Assembly (NCBI RefSeq): GCF_001976145.1
Contig: NZ_MOXD01000006.1
Location: 285,775 to 349,774 of the forward strand
From: Serratia oryzae
GTDB taxonomy: Bacteria; Pseudomonadota; Gammaproteobacteria; Enterobacterales; Enterobacteriaceae
DNA: 64,000 nucleotides
Direction: 5' to 3'
Positions 36,287 through 45,686 of the stretch are shown here, one piece after another. The notes under the pieces were generated by a model. It was not told the origin of the DNA. It made no database searches and saw only the letters and a program-made list of their open reading frames with translations. Within the stretch, counting starts at the first letter, position 1; every line of letters begins with the position of its first letter. The position numbers and the translations under genes are program-made.

Positions 36287-38212
36287 TTACTGCGGCTGAG
36301 CAATAGTGTATTTGCCCTGCTTCATCGCCTGACGCCGCCAGAGGATCAGCACCAGGGTGGAAATCACCGTGCCAATCAGCGCCGCACCCAGCCAGATAGC
36401 CGCCGCCAGCAGCCCGCCCAGCCCATTGTCATGCAGCAGGAACAGCGAGAAGATCCCCGCGCCCGGCGTCGACAGGCCGATGCCCATACCCCCCACCAGC
36501 GCGCCGGTGACTACCGATCCCACCAGGAAAGAACCGATCACCCGCAGCGGATCTTCAATCGCCATCGGGATAGCCCCTTCGGTGATGCCCGCCAGGCCCA
36601 GCAGCCAGGTGGATTTACCGGTTTCGATTTCAAACTGCTGGAACAGGCGCGGTGCCAGCATCGTCGAGGCGGTAACGGTAAAAGCAGACACCATTTTGAC
36701 CGCGCCGAAGATCGCGTAGGGGCCGAACACGCCGTTGGCCATCGCCCCCAGGCAGAAGGCATAAGCCGCCTTGTTCACCGGGCCGCCGAGATCGAACGAG
36801 CACATAAAGCCGAGGATCGCCCCCAGCACTAGCGCATTGGTGCCGGACAGGCCGTTGAGCCAGCTGGTCAGGCCGTTGTTCAACCAGGCCACCGGCTGGC
36901 CAATCACAAACAGCATCAGGCTGCCCGCCACCAGGGTGCCTATCACCGGGTACAGGTAAAACGTCAAGAAACCGTTGAAGTTCGGGCTGAGGCGCACATG
37001 GGCTTTTACCCAACGCATCAGATAGCCAGCGATCAAACCGCCAACCACACCACCGAGAAAGCCGGAGCCGATCATATTTGCCGCCAGCCCGGCAGCAAAG
37101 CCGGGGCCCAGCGCCGGTTTGTCGGCCAGCGAATAGGCGGTGTAAGCAGCCAGCACCGGCACCATCAGGGTGCCGAGCATGCCGCCACCCAGTTTGCGAT
37201 ACATCCACAGCCAGGAGTTCTCCTGGTCGAACAGATGTTGCAGGCCGAGGATCTGTGCCAACAGCACCGCCACCGCCAGCACCGTACCACCCGCAACGAT
37301 CAGCGGCACGGCAAAAGAGATACCGCTCAGCAGCGCCTGCTTGAGTTCGGTTTTCACACTCGGTTTCTGTGCAGGTACATCCTGCTGCTTGACGCGTTCG
37401 GCACCGTTGCCGGATTTGCCCGCTTCCAGCGCCTGGTTAAGAATGCGTTCAGCATGTTTGATCGGTTCCGCCACCGGCGTTTCAATGCGCGGAATGCCGT
37501 TGAAGCGTTCCACCTCTTTGATCGCCACCTCAGCGGCAAACACGCAGGCGGTGGCCCGATTCAGTTGCTCGGCCGTCAGGCGGCCTTCGATGCCGTTGGC
37601 ACCCTGTTTTTCCACGTAGACGTTAATGCCGAGCTTGCGCCCCGCCTTTTCCAGATATTCCGCCGCCATATAAGTATGGGCAATCCCCGCCGGGCAGGCG
37701 GTCACACACACGATCGTTGGCTGGGCAGCATCCTGCTGCGGTTGTTCAGGCTCTGCAGCATCTTGGGACAACAGGGCCAGCAGCTGTTCCGCCGTGGTGG
37801 CCTGCAATACCGCCGCACGAATATCGTCATCCACCAGCGCGGTAGTCAGCGTGGTAAGCAATTGCATATGGGTGGAACCGGCCTGATCTTGCGGGATCGC
37901 CAGCAGGAAGATCAGGTTGACGCTTTCCGGGCCATCAATGCCTTCCCAGTCAATCGGGGTTTTCAGCGTAGCGACGGCAAATGCCGCCTCTTTAACCGTG
38001 TCGCTTTTACCGTGCGGCACCGCCAGCCCTTCCCCCAGAGCCGTAGGGCCCTGCGCTTCGCGGGCGAATACCGCCTGCAGGAAAGCCTCTTTGTCGTGCA
38101 ATTTTCCTTGTGCGGCCAGTTGATCGGCCAGCAGATGAATGGCCTGATCGCGCCCTGCAAACTCCGTTTGCAGGTTTATCAGGCTGGGGTGGGTCAGGCT
38201 GCTCAGGTTCAT
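36287..38212 (-). CDS. mngA: mannosylglycerate PTS permease, EIIABC
   Basis: Imports and phosphorylates 2-O-alpha-mannosyl-D-glycerate. The 641 residues comprise EIIA (1-150, phospho-histidine H67 in AVPHGKSD), EIIB (165-265, phospho-cysteine C173 in ACPAGIAHTYMA) and a hydrophobic fructose-type EIIC domain (290-630). E. coli MngA is about 658 residues. Divergent from its regulator mngR and followed by mngB, it forms the standard mng locus. Confidence 0.95.
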   Translation of the reverse strand: MNLSSLTHPSLINLQTEFAGRDQAIHLLADQLAAQGKLHDKEAFLQAVFAREAQGPTALGEGLAVPHGKSDTVKEAAFAVATLKTPIDWEGIDGPESVNLIFLLAIPQDQAGSTHMQLLTTLTTALVDDDIRAAVLQATTAEQLLALLSQDAAEPEQPQQDAAQPTIVCVTACPAGIAHTYMAAEYLEKAGRKLGINVYVEKQGANGIEGRLTAEQLNRATACVFAAEVAIKEVERFNGIPRIETPVAEPIKHAERILNQALEAGKSGNGAERVKQQDVPAQKPSVKTELKQALLSGISFAVPLIVAGGTVLAVAVLLAQILGLQHLFDQENSWLWMYRKLGGGMLGTLMVPVLAAYTAYSLADKPALGPGFAAGLAANMIGSGFLGGVVGGLIAGYLMRWVKAHVRLSPNFNGFLTFYLYPVIGTLVAGSLMLFVIGQPVAWLNNGLTSWLNGLSGTNALVLGAILGFMCSFDLGGPVNKAAYAFCLGAMANGVFGPYAIFGAVKMVSAFTVTASTMLAPRLFQQFEIETGKSTWLLGLAGITEGAIPMAIEDPLRVIGSFLVGSVVTGALVGGMGIGLSTPGAGIFSLFLLHDNGLGGLLAAAIWLGAALIGTVISTLVLILWRRQAMKQGKYTIAQPQ

Positions 38213-38314
38213 CGCTATCCTCGGTTTAACTACTTTCGCTGCGGAGCCAACATGGCTCCATCACCAGACAGGTGACGATCATAACAAGCAATACCATACT
38301 ACTTTGTGATCAAT

Positions 38315-38352
38315 TTCAAATCATCACCATTTTTGTATTAAATTTGTATTAA
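38315..38352. promoter_or_regulatory. mngA/mngR control sites (CRP-like site and direct repeats)
   Basis: TGTGATCAATTTCAAA (38315-38330) fits CRP at 9 of 10 conserved bases. Two direct copies of TTTGTATTAA (38332-38341 and 38343-38352) are spaced 11 bp, one helical turn, and may bind the GntR-type regulator. Both lie in the 218-bp divergent gap. Confidence 0.5.
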
Positions 38353-38430
38353 TTCATATCCATGACAATTAAATGCTAATTCAATCAGAACAGGGGTTAT
38401 TGTTTTGTTTCTCACGGTACCAAGGCTAGA

Positions 38431-39189
38431 ATGCTGGCAGAAAGCCATACCACCACCGGGGATGCCAACATCTTGAGCAAGAAGCCTATTTATCGCCAGA
38501 TTGCGGATACTCTGCGCCAACAGATTGCCAACGGCGAACTGAAGCCAGGGGATGCACTGCCGACAGAAGCCCTGTTGCGTGAACAGTACGGCGTCAGCCG
38601 GGTGACGGTGCGCCAGGCGCTGAAGTTGCTGACCGAAGAGCGGGTGATCGAAAGCCTTCAGGGCAGCGGCTGGTATGTGAAGGAAGAGCGGGTTAATTAC
38701 GATATTTATCAGCTGACCAGTTTCTATGAAAAGCTGGCGGACCGTAACGTGGAAACCCACAGCGATGTGCTGATCTTTCAGGTCACCCAAGCCAGCCCGG
38801 CGATCGCCGAAGCGCTACGTCTGACCACCGACGATAAGGTGTATTACGTCAAGCGGGTGCGTTACATCAAGCAGAAGCCGGTTACGCTGGAAGAAACCTG
38901 GATGCCGTTGGCGCTGTTCCCCGATCTCAGTTACGAGGTGATGCAAAAATCCAAGTATCACTATATCGAGCAGGTGAAAAAGCTGGTGATTGACCGTAGC
39001 GAGCAGGAGATTATTCCGGTGATGCCCTCCGAAGATGCGGTGAAGGCGCTGGGGATTGATGCCCAAAAGCCGGTTCTGGAGAAAGTCTCCACCGGTTTTC
39101 TGAGTGATGGCACGGTATTTGAGTTCAGCCGTAACGTCTTTAAAAGCGAAGACTACCGATTCACCCTAGTGGCAAAACGGGGGCGTTAA
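38431..39189 (+). CDS. mngR: GntR/HutC-family regulator of mannosylglycerate use
   Basis: MngR represses mngAB in E. coli. The 252-residue protein has a GntR winged helix (PIYRQIADTLRQQIANGE, GVSRVTVRQALKLL) and a HutC/UTRA effector domain with RVNYDIYQLTSFYEKL and LEETWMPLALFPDLSYEVM, as in E. coli MngR. The ATG at 38431 has AAGG upstream; a downstream TTG beginning LSKKPIYRQ is an alternative that fits the E. coli length better. Confidence 0.92.
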   Translation: MLAESHTTTGDANILSKKPIYRQIADTLRQQIANGELKPGDALPTEALLREQYGVSRVTVRQALKLLTEERVIESLQGSGWYVKEERVNYDIYQLTSFYEKLADRNVETHSDVLIFQVTQASPAIAEALRLTTDDKVYYVKRVRYIKQKPVTLEETWMPLALFPDLSYEVMQKSKYHYIEQVKKLVIDRSEQEIIPVMPSEDAVKALGIDAQKPVLEKVSTGFLSDGTVFEFSRNVFKSEDYRFTLVAKRGR

Positions 39190-39199
39190 GTAGCAAAAA

Positions 39200-39366
39200 A
39201 AGCGCCCGCAGGCGCTTGAGGTTGATGACAAAGTCGCTTTTGAACCCGAGATACTCGGGCCTAGCGCACCGAGGGGCGCTCCGGCGGCTTACGCCGCTAC
39301 GACCCCTTCGGCACGCTCTCCCTAATAACGGGCTTTGTCAGCAGTCTGAAGCGCCCGCAGGCGCTT
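39200..39366. repeat. hairpin-bounded element after mngR
   Basis: Two identical copies of AAGCGCCCGCAGGCGCTT (39200-39217 and 39349-39366), each a bidirectional terminator-like hairpin, lie 149 bp apart. Between them is a segment with 8-bp inverted ends TGACAAAG (39226-39233) and CTTTGTCA (39333-39340) and inner palindromes such as CCGAGATACTCGG. It separates the convergent genes mngR and ldtB. It looks like a small mobile-type element that duplicated or captured a terminator. Confidence 0.7.
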
Positions 39367-39383
39367 TTAATCTATCAAAACTA

Positions 39384-40304
39384 TCAACCAACGCGGACCG
39401 GGTACCCCAAACGCGCGTCAACGGCAGACTTAACTTCATTCTGGTCAACGCTCGGATCCATCAGCGTTTTGCCAACGGCTTGAGAGAAGATGATCGGCAC
39501 CGGCTCTTTAGACTTCAGCTCTTCTTCGCTGGAAGACAGTGGATTATGCACTTCCAGATAACGTGAACCGTCCGGCTCAACGGTGGCTTTCACTGGCTCA
39601 TTGATAAACTGCACGCGGGTGCCGACCGGCACGCTGTCGAACAGGTATTTGATGTCGTCAGCACGCAAACGCACGCAGCCATGACTCACGCGCAGGCCGA
39701 TACCGAAATTGGCATTGGTGCCGTGAATGGCATACAGGCGGCCGACGTACAGCGCGTACAGCCCCATTGGGTTATCCGGCCCGGCAGGGTATACCGCTGG
39801 CAGGATCTCGCCCTCAGCCGCATACTCTTCACGCATTTTGGCGGTTGGCGTCCAGGTTGGGCCGTCTTTCTTGCGCTGTACGCTGGTGATCCAGTTTAGC
39901 GGAGTGTCTTTACCCAACTGACCGATACCAATCGGCAGCACTACCACGGTATTGGTGCCTTTCGGATAATAGTACAGACGCATTTCAGCACTGTTGATGA
40001 TGATGCCTTCACGTGGTGCATCCGGCAGGATCAGCTGATGTGGAATGGTCAACGTGCTGCCCGGTAACGGCAGGAACGGATCCACGCCCGGGTTGGCTTC
40101 CAACATATTGCTCAGGCCCATCTGGTACTGAGCCGCAAAGCTCTCCAACGGCAGTTTGCTGTCTGCTGGCACGGTAATCTGGATATTTTCGCCAACCAGA
40201 CGACTATTCTTGGCTGGCAAAGGGTATACAACGGCGAGGGCTGCATGGCTAAACGCAGCCAGTGCCGTAAACAGGGTTAATAACGCGCGAATGCTCATTT
40301 TCAT
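39384..40304 (-). CDS. ldtB: L,D-transpeptidase (YbiS type)
   Basis: A periplasmic YkuD enzyme; in E. coli LdtA/B/C attach Braun lipoprotein to peptidoglycan. The 306-residue protein has a signal peptide (1-24), a LysM-like region near 45-90, and the YkuD domain with H194, H208 and catalytic C210 in SHGCVRLR. The C-terminal part ([12 protein letters not shown]) resembles YbiS more than ErfK, hence the symbol. The gene stands alone; a dispersed repeat lies in its upstream flank. Confidence 0.88.
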   Translation of the reverse strand: MKMSIRALLTLFTALAAFSHAALAVVYPLPAKNSRLVGENIQITVPADSKLPLESFAAQYQMGLSNMLEANPGVDPFLPLPGSTLTIPHQLILPDAPREGIIINSAEMRLYYYPKGTNTVVVLPIGIGQLGKDTPLNWITSVQRKKDGPTWTPTAKMREEYAAEGEILPAVYPAGPDNPMGLYALYVGRLYAIHGTNANFGIGLRVSHGCVRLRADDIKYLFDSVPVGTRVQFINEPVKATVEPDGSRYLEVHNPLSSSEEELKSKEPVPIIFSQAVGKTLMDPSVDQNEVKSAVDARLGYPVRVG

Positions 40305-40350
40305 CTTCGTATTAGAGTGGTGGCCGCACTGGCTATGATTAATAAGTATT

Positions 40351-40550
40351 TATACCCAAGCGACTTCAAGTTGCAGATAGGCGGCAACTGAGTGACAAAT
40401 CGGTCTTTGACCGATTTGAACAGCGCTTGCGCTGGCCCTTCGGGTGAGCCTCAGTCATGAGGCTCATAAACCCCAGGAGCTTGGTAAACCAAGTGACTGG
40501 GGTGAACGAAGGCAGCCAACACCCCTGCGGCTTGAAGGGCACCGGGTATA
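40351..40550. repeat. dispersed palindromic element, copy 3
   Basis: A 200-bp copy with ends TATACCC and GGGTATA. It shares AGGCGGCAACTGAGTGA and GCAGCCAACACCCCTGC with copy 2 and GAGCCTCAGTCATGAGGCTC with copy 1. It adds AAATCGGTCTTTGACCGATTT as an extra hairpin. It lies between the divergent start of ldtB and the end of bdhA. The following 170 bp hold no gene. Confidence 0.75.
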
Positions 40551-40720
40551 GCCGGCCAAGTGTGACCGGATGCGCATTATATGTGCACTTCCCCACAAGG
40601 TGAAACATTACTGGAGCAAATATCACACTTTTTTGTCGCCAGATGTGCTGCACGGTAAACTTTGTGAAGATATCGGCCCAGAAGCGCCATTTCTGAGCCC
40701 GATATTCTTCGCCGATTGTC

Positions 40721-41491
40721 TCACTGGGCCAGCCAGCCACCGTCCATATTCCACGCAGCACCGCGCACCTGCACAGCCGCATCGCTGCACAGGAACAGCG
40801 CCAGTTCCCCCAGCTGTTCCGGGGTGACAAACGCCTGTGAAGGTTGTTTCTCGGCCAACAAATCATCCTGCGCCTGTTGCGGGTCGATCCCGGCGGCAAT
40901 ACGCCGATCAATCTGCTGCTGTACCAAGGGAGTCAACACCCAGCCAGGGCAGATAGCATTGCAGGTGATTGCGGTGCGCGCGGTTTCCAGCGCAATAGTT
41001 TTGGTCAAGCCAATCACGCCGTGTTTGGCGGCCACGTAGGCGGCCTTCTCTTTGGATGCCACCAAGCCATGTACCGACGCCACATTAATAATGCGCCCCC
41101 AGCCACGCTCACGCATGCCGGGTAAGGCCAAGCGACTGGTATGGAATACCGAGGAAAGGTTAATCGCCAGGATCGCATCCCATTGTTCTGGCGGAAACAC
41201 CTCCACCTTGGCAACGTGTTGGATCCCGGCGTTGTTGACCAGAATATCGGCCCCGCCAAACTCACGGTTAACATAGTCCATCATGTCGCCGATCTGCTGA
41301 GGATCGCTGAGATCCGCCGCGTGATAGCCCGGTGCTTGGCCAACGCTGGCGATGTGATCCTTCGCCCGCTCGATATCGCCAAAACCGTTAAGGATCACGT
41401 GCGCCCCTGCCGCCGCCAGCGAAGAGGCCAGGCCAAGGCCAATACCGCTGGTTGAACCGGTGACCAGTGCCGTTTTACCCTGTAACTTCAT
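40721..41491 (-). CDS. bdhA: D-3-hydroxybutyrate dehydrogenase
   Basis: Oxidises D-3-hydroxybutyrate to acetoacetate with NAD+. The 256-residue SDR has TGSTSGIG at 11-18, NNAGIQHV near 90, catalytic YVAAKHG with NVASVHG before it, and the PGWVLTPLVQQQI segment characteristic of 3-hydroxybutyrate dehydrogenases. It is the last gene of an operon with a permease, a thiolase and a CoA-transferase that completes the route to acetyl-CoA. Confidence 0.92.
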   Translation of the reverse strand: MKLQGKTALVTGSTSGIGLGLASSLAAAGAHVILNGFGDIERAKDHIASVGQAPGYHAADLSDPQQIGDMMDYVNREFGGADILVNNAGIQHVAKVEVFPPEQWDAILAINLSSVFHTSRLALPGMRERGWGRIINVASVHGLVASKEKAAYVAAKHGVIGLTKTIALETARTAITCNAICPGWVLTPLVQQQIDRRIAAGIDPQQAQDDLLAEKQPSQAFVTPEQLGELALFLCSDAAVQVRGAAWNMDGGWLAQ

Positions 41492-41503
41492 GTTAATGCT
41501 CCT

Positions 41504-42895
41504 CTATACAATGCCGGTCAGGTAGAACACCCCTATCACAAACAGCACCGCGGCGCTCTTGATCAGGGTGATAGCGAAGATACCGCCATAGGCCTGCCGG
41601 TGACTCAACCCGGTAATCGCCAACAGGGTGATAACCGCACCGTTATGCGGCAGAGTGTCCATGCCGCCGCTGGCCATCGAAGCCACGCGGTGCAGCACTT
41701 CCAACGGAATATCTGCCGCATGGGCAGCGGCAATAAAGGAGTCCGACATTGCCGCCAGCGCAATGCTCATGCCACCGGACGCCGAGCCGGTAATCCCCGC
41801 CAGCAGCGTGACGCTGAGGGCCTCGTTCAACAGCGGGTCGGGGATGGTTGCCAGCGCCTTGGATAACACCAAAAATCCTGGTAAAGCGGCGATCACCGCA
41901 CCAAAGCCGTATTCCGACGCGGTATTCATCGCCGCCAGCATCGCGCCCCCTACCGCGTTTTTACTGCCTTCGGCCAAGCGGCCACGGATATTACGCAAGC
42001 CGAACAGCAGCACCACCACAATGCCACTCAGCAGCGCAGCCTGCACCGCCCAGATTGCCGTAAGTTTGCTCACTTCGACGGTGATCGGTTTAGCCAGGCC
42101 AGCCAACAACAGTTCGTGACTGGGGCCATACCACTGTGGGATCCAGCGTGTGAAGCCAAGATTCAACAACCCCACCAGAATCAGCGGCATAATCGCAATC
42201 CACGGGTTGGGCAGGTTGATATTTTCTGGTGTTTCCGGTTCATTCAGCAGCGCGGTACCATAGCCTTCACCGCGCAACTGCGCCTTATGGCGCTGCCGCT
42301 CAAGGTAGGCCAAACCGACCACGATAATAAACAGTGAACCTATCAGCCCAAGCCAGGGGGCGGCCCAGGCGGTGGTGCCAAAAAAGCTGGTGGGAATGAT
42401 GTTCTGGATCTGCGGGGTGCCGGGTAGTGCGTCCATAGTGAAAGAAAAAGCGCCCAGCGCCACCGTCGCCGGGATCAGGCGCTTCGGGATGCCGCTCTGG
42501 CGGAACAGTTCAGCCGCAAACGGATACACTGCAAACGCCACCACGAACAGAGAAACACCGCCGTAGGTGAGCAGCGCACACACCAGGACGATCACCGGGA
42601 TCGCATGGCGGCGCCCCAGGATGCCAATCGCAGCGGCCACAATCGAACGGGAAAAGCCGGAGAGTTCGATCAGCTTGCCAAACACCGCCCCTAGCAAAAA
42701 TACCGGAAAATAGAGTTTGATAAAGCCGACCATTTTCTCCATAAACAGCCCGGTGAAAGTGGGAGCTACCGCGCCAGGGTCGGTCAATAGTACCGCCCCC
42801 AGCGCGGCGATCGGCGCAAACAGGATCACGCTGTAGCCGCGATAGGCCGCCAGCATCAAAACGGCCAGTGCGGCCAGGGCAATCAAAACGCTCAT
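41504..42895 (-). CDS. GntP-family permease, probably for 3-hydroxybutyrate
   Basis: A 463-residue inner-membrane transporter with about 12 hydrophobic segments. It has GntP-family marks such as FPVFLLGAVFGKLIELSGF, MDALPGTPQIQN and GSASGGMSIALAAMSD. Family members carry gluconate or short hydroxy acids; the flanking genes point to 3-hydroxybutyrate. The ATG at 42895 has GAGGA upstream. It is 12 bp upstream of bdhA. Confidence 0.85.
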   Translation of the reverse strand: MSVLIALAALAVLMLAAYRGYSVILFAPIAALGAVLLTDPGAVAPTFTGLFMEKMVGFIKLYFPVFLLGAVFGKLIELSGFSRSIVAAAIGILGRRHAIPVIVLVCALLTYGGVSLFVVAFAVYPFAAELFRQSGIPKRLIPATVALGAFSFTMDALPGTPQIQNIIPTSFFGTTAWAAPWLGLIGSLFIIVVGLAYLERQRHKAQLRGEGYGTALLNEPETPENINLPNPWIAIMPLILVGLLNLGFTRWIPQWYGPSHELLLAGLAKPITVEVSKLTAIWAVQAALLSGIVVVLLFGLRNIRGRLAEGSKNAVGGAMLAAMNTASEYGFGAVIAALPGFLVLSKALATIPDPLLNEALSVTLLAGITGSASGGMSIALAAMSDSFIAAAHAADIPLEVLHRVASMASGGMDTLPHNGAVITLLAITGLSHRQAYGGIFAITLIKSAAVLFVIGVFYLTGIV

Positions 42896-42959
42896 CAATG
42901 AGTCCTCATCTAATTATTATTTTCGAGTACAGATTCACGACACAGAATCCACCGATGGC

Positions 42960-44141
42960 TCAGGCACGCTCAACGGCCAGTGCCACCCCTTGCCCACCGC
43001 CGATGCACAGCATCGCTAACCCTTTGTTAACCGCGCGGCGCTGCATTTCGTGCAGCAGCGTCACCAGAATGCGGCAGCCGGAAGCGCCGATCGGGTGGCC
43101 AAGCGCGATCGCCCCACCGTTGACGTTCACCCGTTCACTGTTCCAAGCCAATGCTTTACCTACGGCCAGCGCCTGTGCGGCAAAGGCCTCGTTGGCTTCG
43201 ATCAGATCGACCTGATCCAGTGCCCAACCGGCTTTGGCTAAGGTGCGGCGCGCAGCCTCGACCGGGCCGATACCCATGAGAGCCGGATCTACCCCCGCCG
43301 ATGCATAAGCGGCAATGCGTGCCAGCACCGGTAGCCGCAACTCCGCCGCCTTTTGCGCACTCATCAGCAACACCGCCGCCGCGCCATCATTGAGTGATGA
43401 GGCGTTGCCTGCGGTAACCGAACCTGGCTGGCTGAACGCCGGGCGCAAACGGGCCAGCAGATCTTCGGTGGTGTCCGCCCGTGGTTGCTCATCCTGCGCT
43501 ACCCGTAAAAACTCCTGCTTGCCGCGCGGCACCAGAACCGGAGTGATTTCTGGTATAAAACGCCCAGCCTGCTGTGCGGCATGGGCCTTTTGCTGTGACT
43601 GCACGGCAAAGCGATCCTGTTCCGCACGGCTGATGTCATCGCGCTGTGCCAGATTCTCGGCGGTAACGCCCATGTGGTAATCGTTGAACGCATCCCACAG
43701 GCCGTCGTGGATCACGCTGTCGACCATCTGGGCATGGCCTAAGCGCAGCCCGGCGCGCGCACCGGCCATCAGATAAGGTGCCTGGCTCATGCTTTCCTGC
43801 CCGCCGGCAATCACGATCTGCGCGTCACCGCAGCGGATCGCCTGCGCCGCCAGATGCACCGCCTTCAACCCTGAACCGCACACTTTATTGAGAGTGAAAG
43901 CCGGTACACCAAAAGGCAGACCGGCATTGAGCGCCGTTTGCCGTGCCGGGTTCTGGCCACAGCCCGCCGTCAGCACCTGCCCGAGGATCACTTCATCCAC
44001 GCTTTCCGCTGCCACACCGCTGTTGGCCAGCAAAGCCTTCACTACCGCCGTACCAAGATCCACCGCCGAGAGCGGCGCGAGTGCCCCTTGGAAACGGCCT
44101 ACCGGCGTGCGGGTTGCTGCCACAATCACCACGTCATGCAT
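42960..44141 (-). CDS. atoB: acetyl-CoA acetyltransferase (thiolase)
   Basis: Splits acetoacetyl-CoA into two acetyl-CoA. The 393-residue thiolase has the nucleophile cysteine in NKVCGSGLKAVHLAAQ, the NEAFAAQA histidine/asparagine region, GGAIALGHPIGASGCR, and the second cysteine in LCIGGGQGVALAVER. It lies 15 bp after scoB in the operon. Confidence 0.95.
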   Translation of the reverse strand: MHDVVIVAATRTPVGRFQGALAPLSAVDLGTAVVKALLANSGVAAESVDEVILGQVLTAGCGQNPARQTALNAGLPFGVPAFTLNKVCGSGLKAVHLAAQAIRCGDAQIVIAGGQESMSQAPYLMAGARAGLRLGHAQMVDSVIHDGLWDAFNDYHMGVTAENLAQRDDISRAEQDRFAVQSQQKAHAAQQAGRFIPEITPVLVPRGKQEFLRVAQDEQPRADTTEDLLARLRPAFSQPGSVTAGNASSLNDGAAAVLLMSAQKAAELRLPVLARIAAYASAGVDPALMGIGPVEAARRTLAKAGWALDQVDLIEANEAFAAQALAVGKALAWNSERVNVNGGAIALGHPIGASGCRILVTLLHEMQRRAVNKGLAMLCIGGGQGVALAVERA

Positions 44142-44155
44142 GTTAACCTCCTGTA

Positions 44156-44809
44156 TCAGAAGCGCATTTCGGGAACATGATCCGGTACGATCAGTTCACC
44201 GACCGTTTTGGCGACGATCTCCTCCACGCTGACGCCCGGCGCCCGTTCACGCAGCACAAACGCCCCTTTCTCAATCTCGAGATAGGCCAGATCGGTCAGC
44301 ACCCGACGAATACAATTGGCCCCGGTCAGCGGCAACGTGCAGCGCGGCAGCAGCTTGGATTCGCCGTTCTTTGCGGCATGGGTCATCACCACGATGATGT
44401 TTTCAGCCCCTGCTACTAAATCCATCGCGCCGCCCATGCCTTTCACCAGCTTGCCGGGGATCATCCACGAGGCGATATTGCCCGCCACGTCCACTTCAAA
44501 CGCCCCCAGCACGGTGAGATCCACATGGCCACCGCGGATCATGGCGAAAGACTGTGCCGAGTCGAAAATGGCCGCCCCCAATCGCGCCGTCACGGTCTGT
44601 TTGCCTGCGTTGATCATGTCGGCATCCAGCTCGGCCTCGGTGGGGAACTCCCCCATGCCCAACAGCCCGTTTTCGGACTGCAACATCACATCCATCCCCT
44701 GCGGGACATAGTTGGCCACCAGCGTCGGGATGCCGATCCCCAGGTTGACGTAGTCACCATCACGCAGCTCTTGCGCTACGCGTTGCGCCATTTGTTCACG
44801 GGTAAGCAT
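44156..44809 (-). CDS. scoB: 3-oxoacid CoA-transferase subunit B
   Basis: Beta subunit of the succinyl-CoA:3-ketoacid CoA-transferase that activates acetoacetate. The 217-residue protein carries the catalytic glutamate in QSENGLLGMGEFP near residue 50 and VNLGIGIPTLVANYVP before it. Ten base pairs after scoA. The sequence is of the ScoB type; AtoA of E. coli is the paralogous alternative. Confidence 0.93.
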   Translation of the reverse strand: MLTREQMAQRVAQELRDGDYVNLGIGIPTLVANYVPQGMDVMLQSENGLLGMGEFPTEAELDADMINAGKQTVTARLGAAIFDSAQSFAMIRGGHVDLTVLGAFEVDVAGNIASWMIPGKLVKGMGGAMDLVAGAENIIVVMTHAAKNGESKLLPRCTLPLTGANCIRRVLTDLAYLEIEKGAFVLRERAPGVSVEEIVAKTVGELIVPDHVPEMRF

Positions 44810-44819
44810 CGGGTTCTCC

Positions 44820-45518
44820 TCAGGAACGAAGGGTGCGCTGTTCTATGCGCTTTTCGAAAGTGCCCTGAATCAGGCGATCGACATAAATACCGGGGGTGTG
44901 GATCGCAGCCGGATCCAGCTCACCGGGGGCCACGATCTCTTCCACTTCCACCACCGTGATGCGCGCGGCGGTGGCCATCAGCGGGTTGAAGTTCTGTGCC
45001 GTATGGCGATAGATGACGTTGCCGTAATGATCGGCCTTCCAGCCTTTGATGATGGCGAAATCGCCGGTGATCGCCTGCTCAAGAATGTAGGGGCGCTGAT
45101 TGAATTGACGCACCTCTTTGCCCTCGGCGATCGGGGTGCCGTAGCCAGTGGCGGTAAAGAAAGCCGGGATCCCTGCCCCCCCTGCACGCACCTTCTCCGC
45201 CAGCGTACCTTGCGGGGTCAGTTCCACCTCCAGTTCACCGTTAAGCGCCAACTGCTCGAACAGCGCATTCTCACCGACGTAGGAAGCAATGATTTTGCGG
45301 ATCTGCCGGTTTTCCAGCAGCAGGCCGAGGCCGAAGCCATCAACACCGCAATTATTCGACACCACCGTCAACCCGCTCACCCCACGGCGGCGGATTTCGC
45401 CGATCAGATTTTCTGCAATGCCGCACAGGCCAAATCCCCCTGCCAGCACCGTCATGTTATCCGTCAAGCCATCCAGCGCTTCCTGATAGCTACTGACGCG
45501 TTTATCGAGCCCTGCCAT
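44820..45518 (-). CDS. scoA: 3-oxoacid CoA-transferase subunit A
   Basis: Alpha subunit of the CoA-transferase, 232 residues. It has [16 protein letters not shown] near the start, [23 protein letters not shown], and [20 protein letters not shown], all typical of ScoA. It is the first gene of the five-gene hydroxybutyrate operon and is divergent from a LysR regulator across 168 bp. Confidence 0.93.
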   Translation of the reverse strand: MAGLDKRVSSYQEALDGLTDNMTVLAGGFGLCGIAENLIGEIRRRGVSGLTVVSNNCGVDGFGLGLLLENRQIRKIIASYVGENALFEQLALNGELEVELTPQGTLAEKVRAGGAGIPAFFTATGYGTPIAEGKEVRQFNQRPYILEQAITGDFAIIKGWKADHYGNVIYRHTAQNFNPLMATAARITVVEVEEIVAPGELDPAAIHTPGIYVDRLIQGTFEKRIEQRTLRS

Positions 45519-45647
45519 ACGCTTGCCTCTGCAAATGGTGTGGCGAAAGCGGTGTGCTTTCCCCGTGCGCAGGCATCATCAGCGTACAACAGTGATTTGT
45601 TAATTTTGTTTTTATACGCTATTAATTTGGAATACTTATCAATATAA

Positions 45648-45666
45648 TGTTAATTAATATTTAACA
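45648..45666. promoter_or_regulatory. candidate LysR operator, scoA/lysR region
   Basis: TGTTAA-N7-TTAACA, a 19-bp inverted repeat with the size of a LysR T-N11-A box, 21 bp before the LysR gene start. Position suits autorepression together with activation of the divergent operon. Confidence 0.5.
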
Positions 45667-45686
45667 AAGAGTTAACAGGTGTGAGA

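Noticed and set aside
40366..40911. 181-codon frame opposite repeat copy 3 and bdhA
   Set aside because: Arginine- and tryptophan-rich antisense translation across a repeat and into the end of bdhA; the bdhA frame is clearly the real one.
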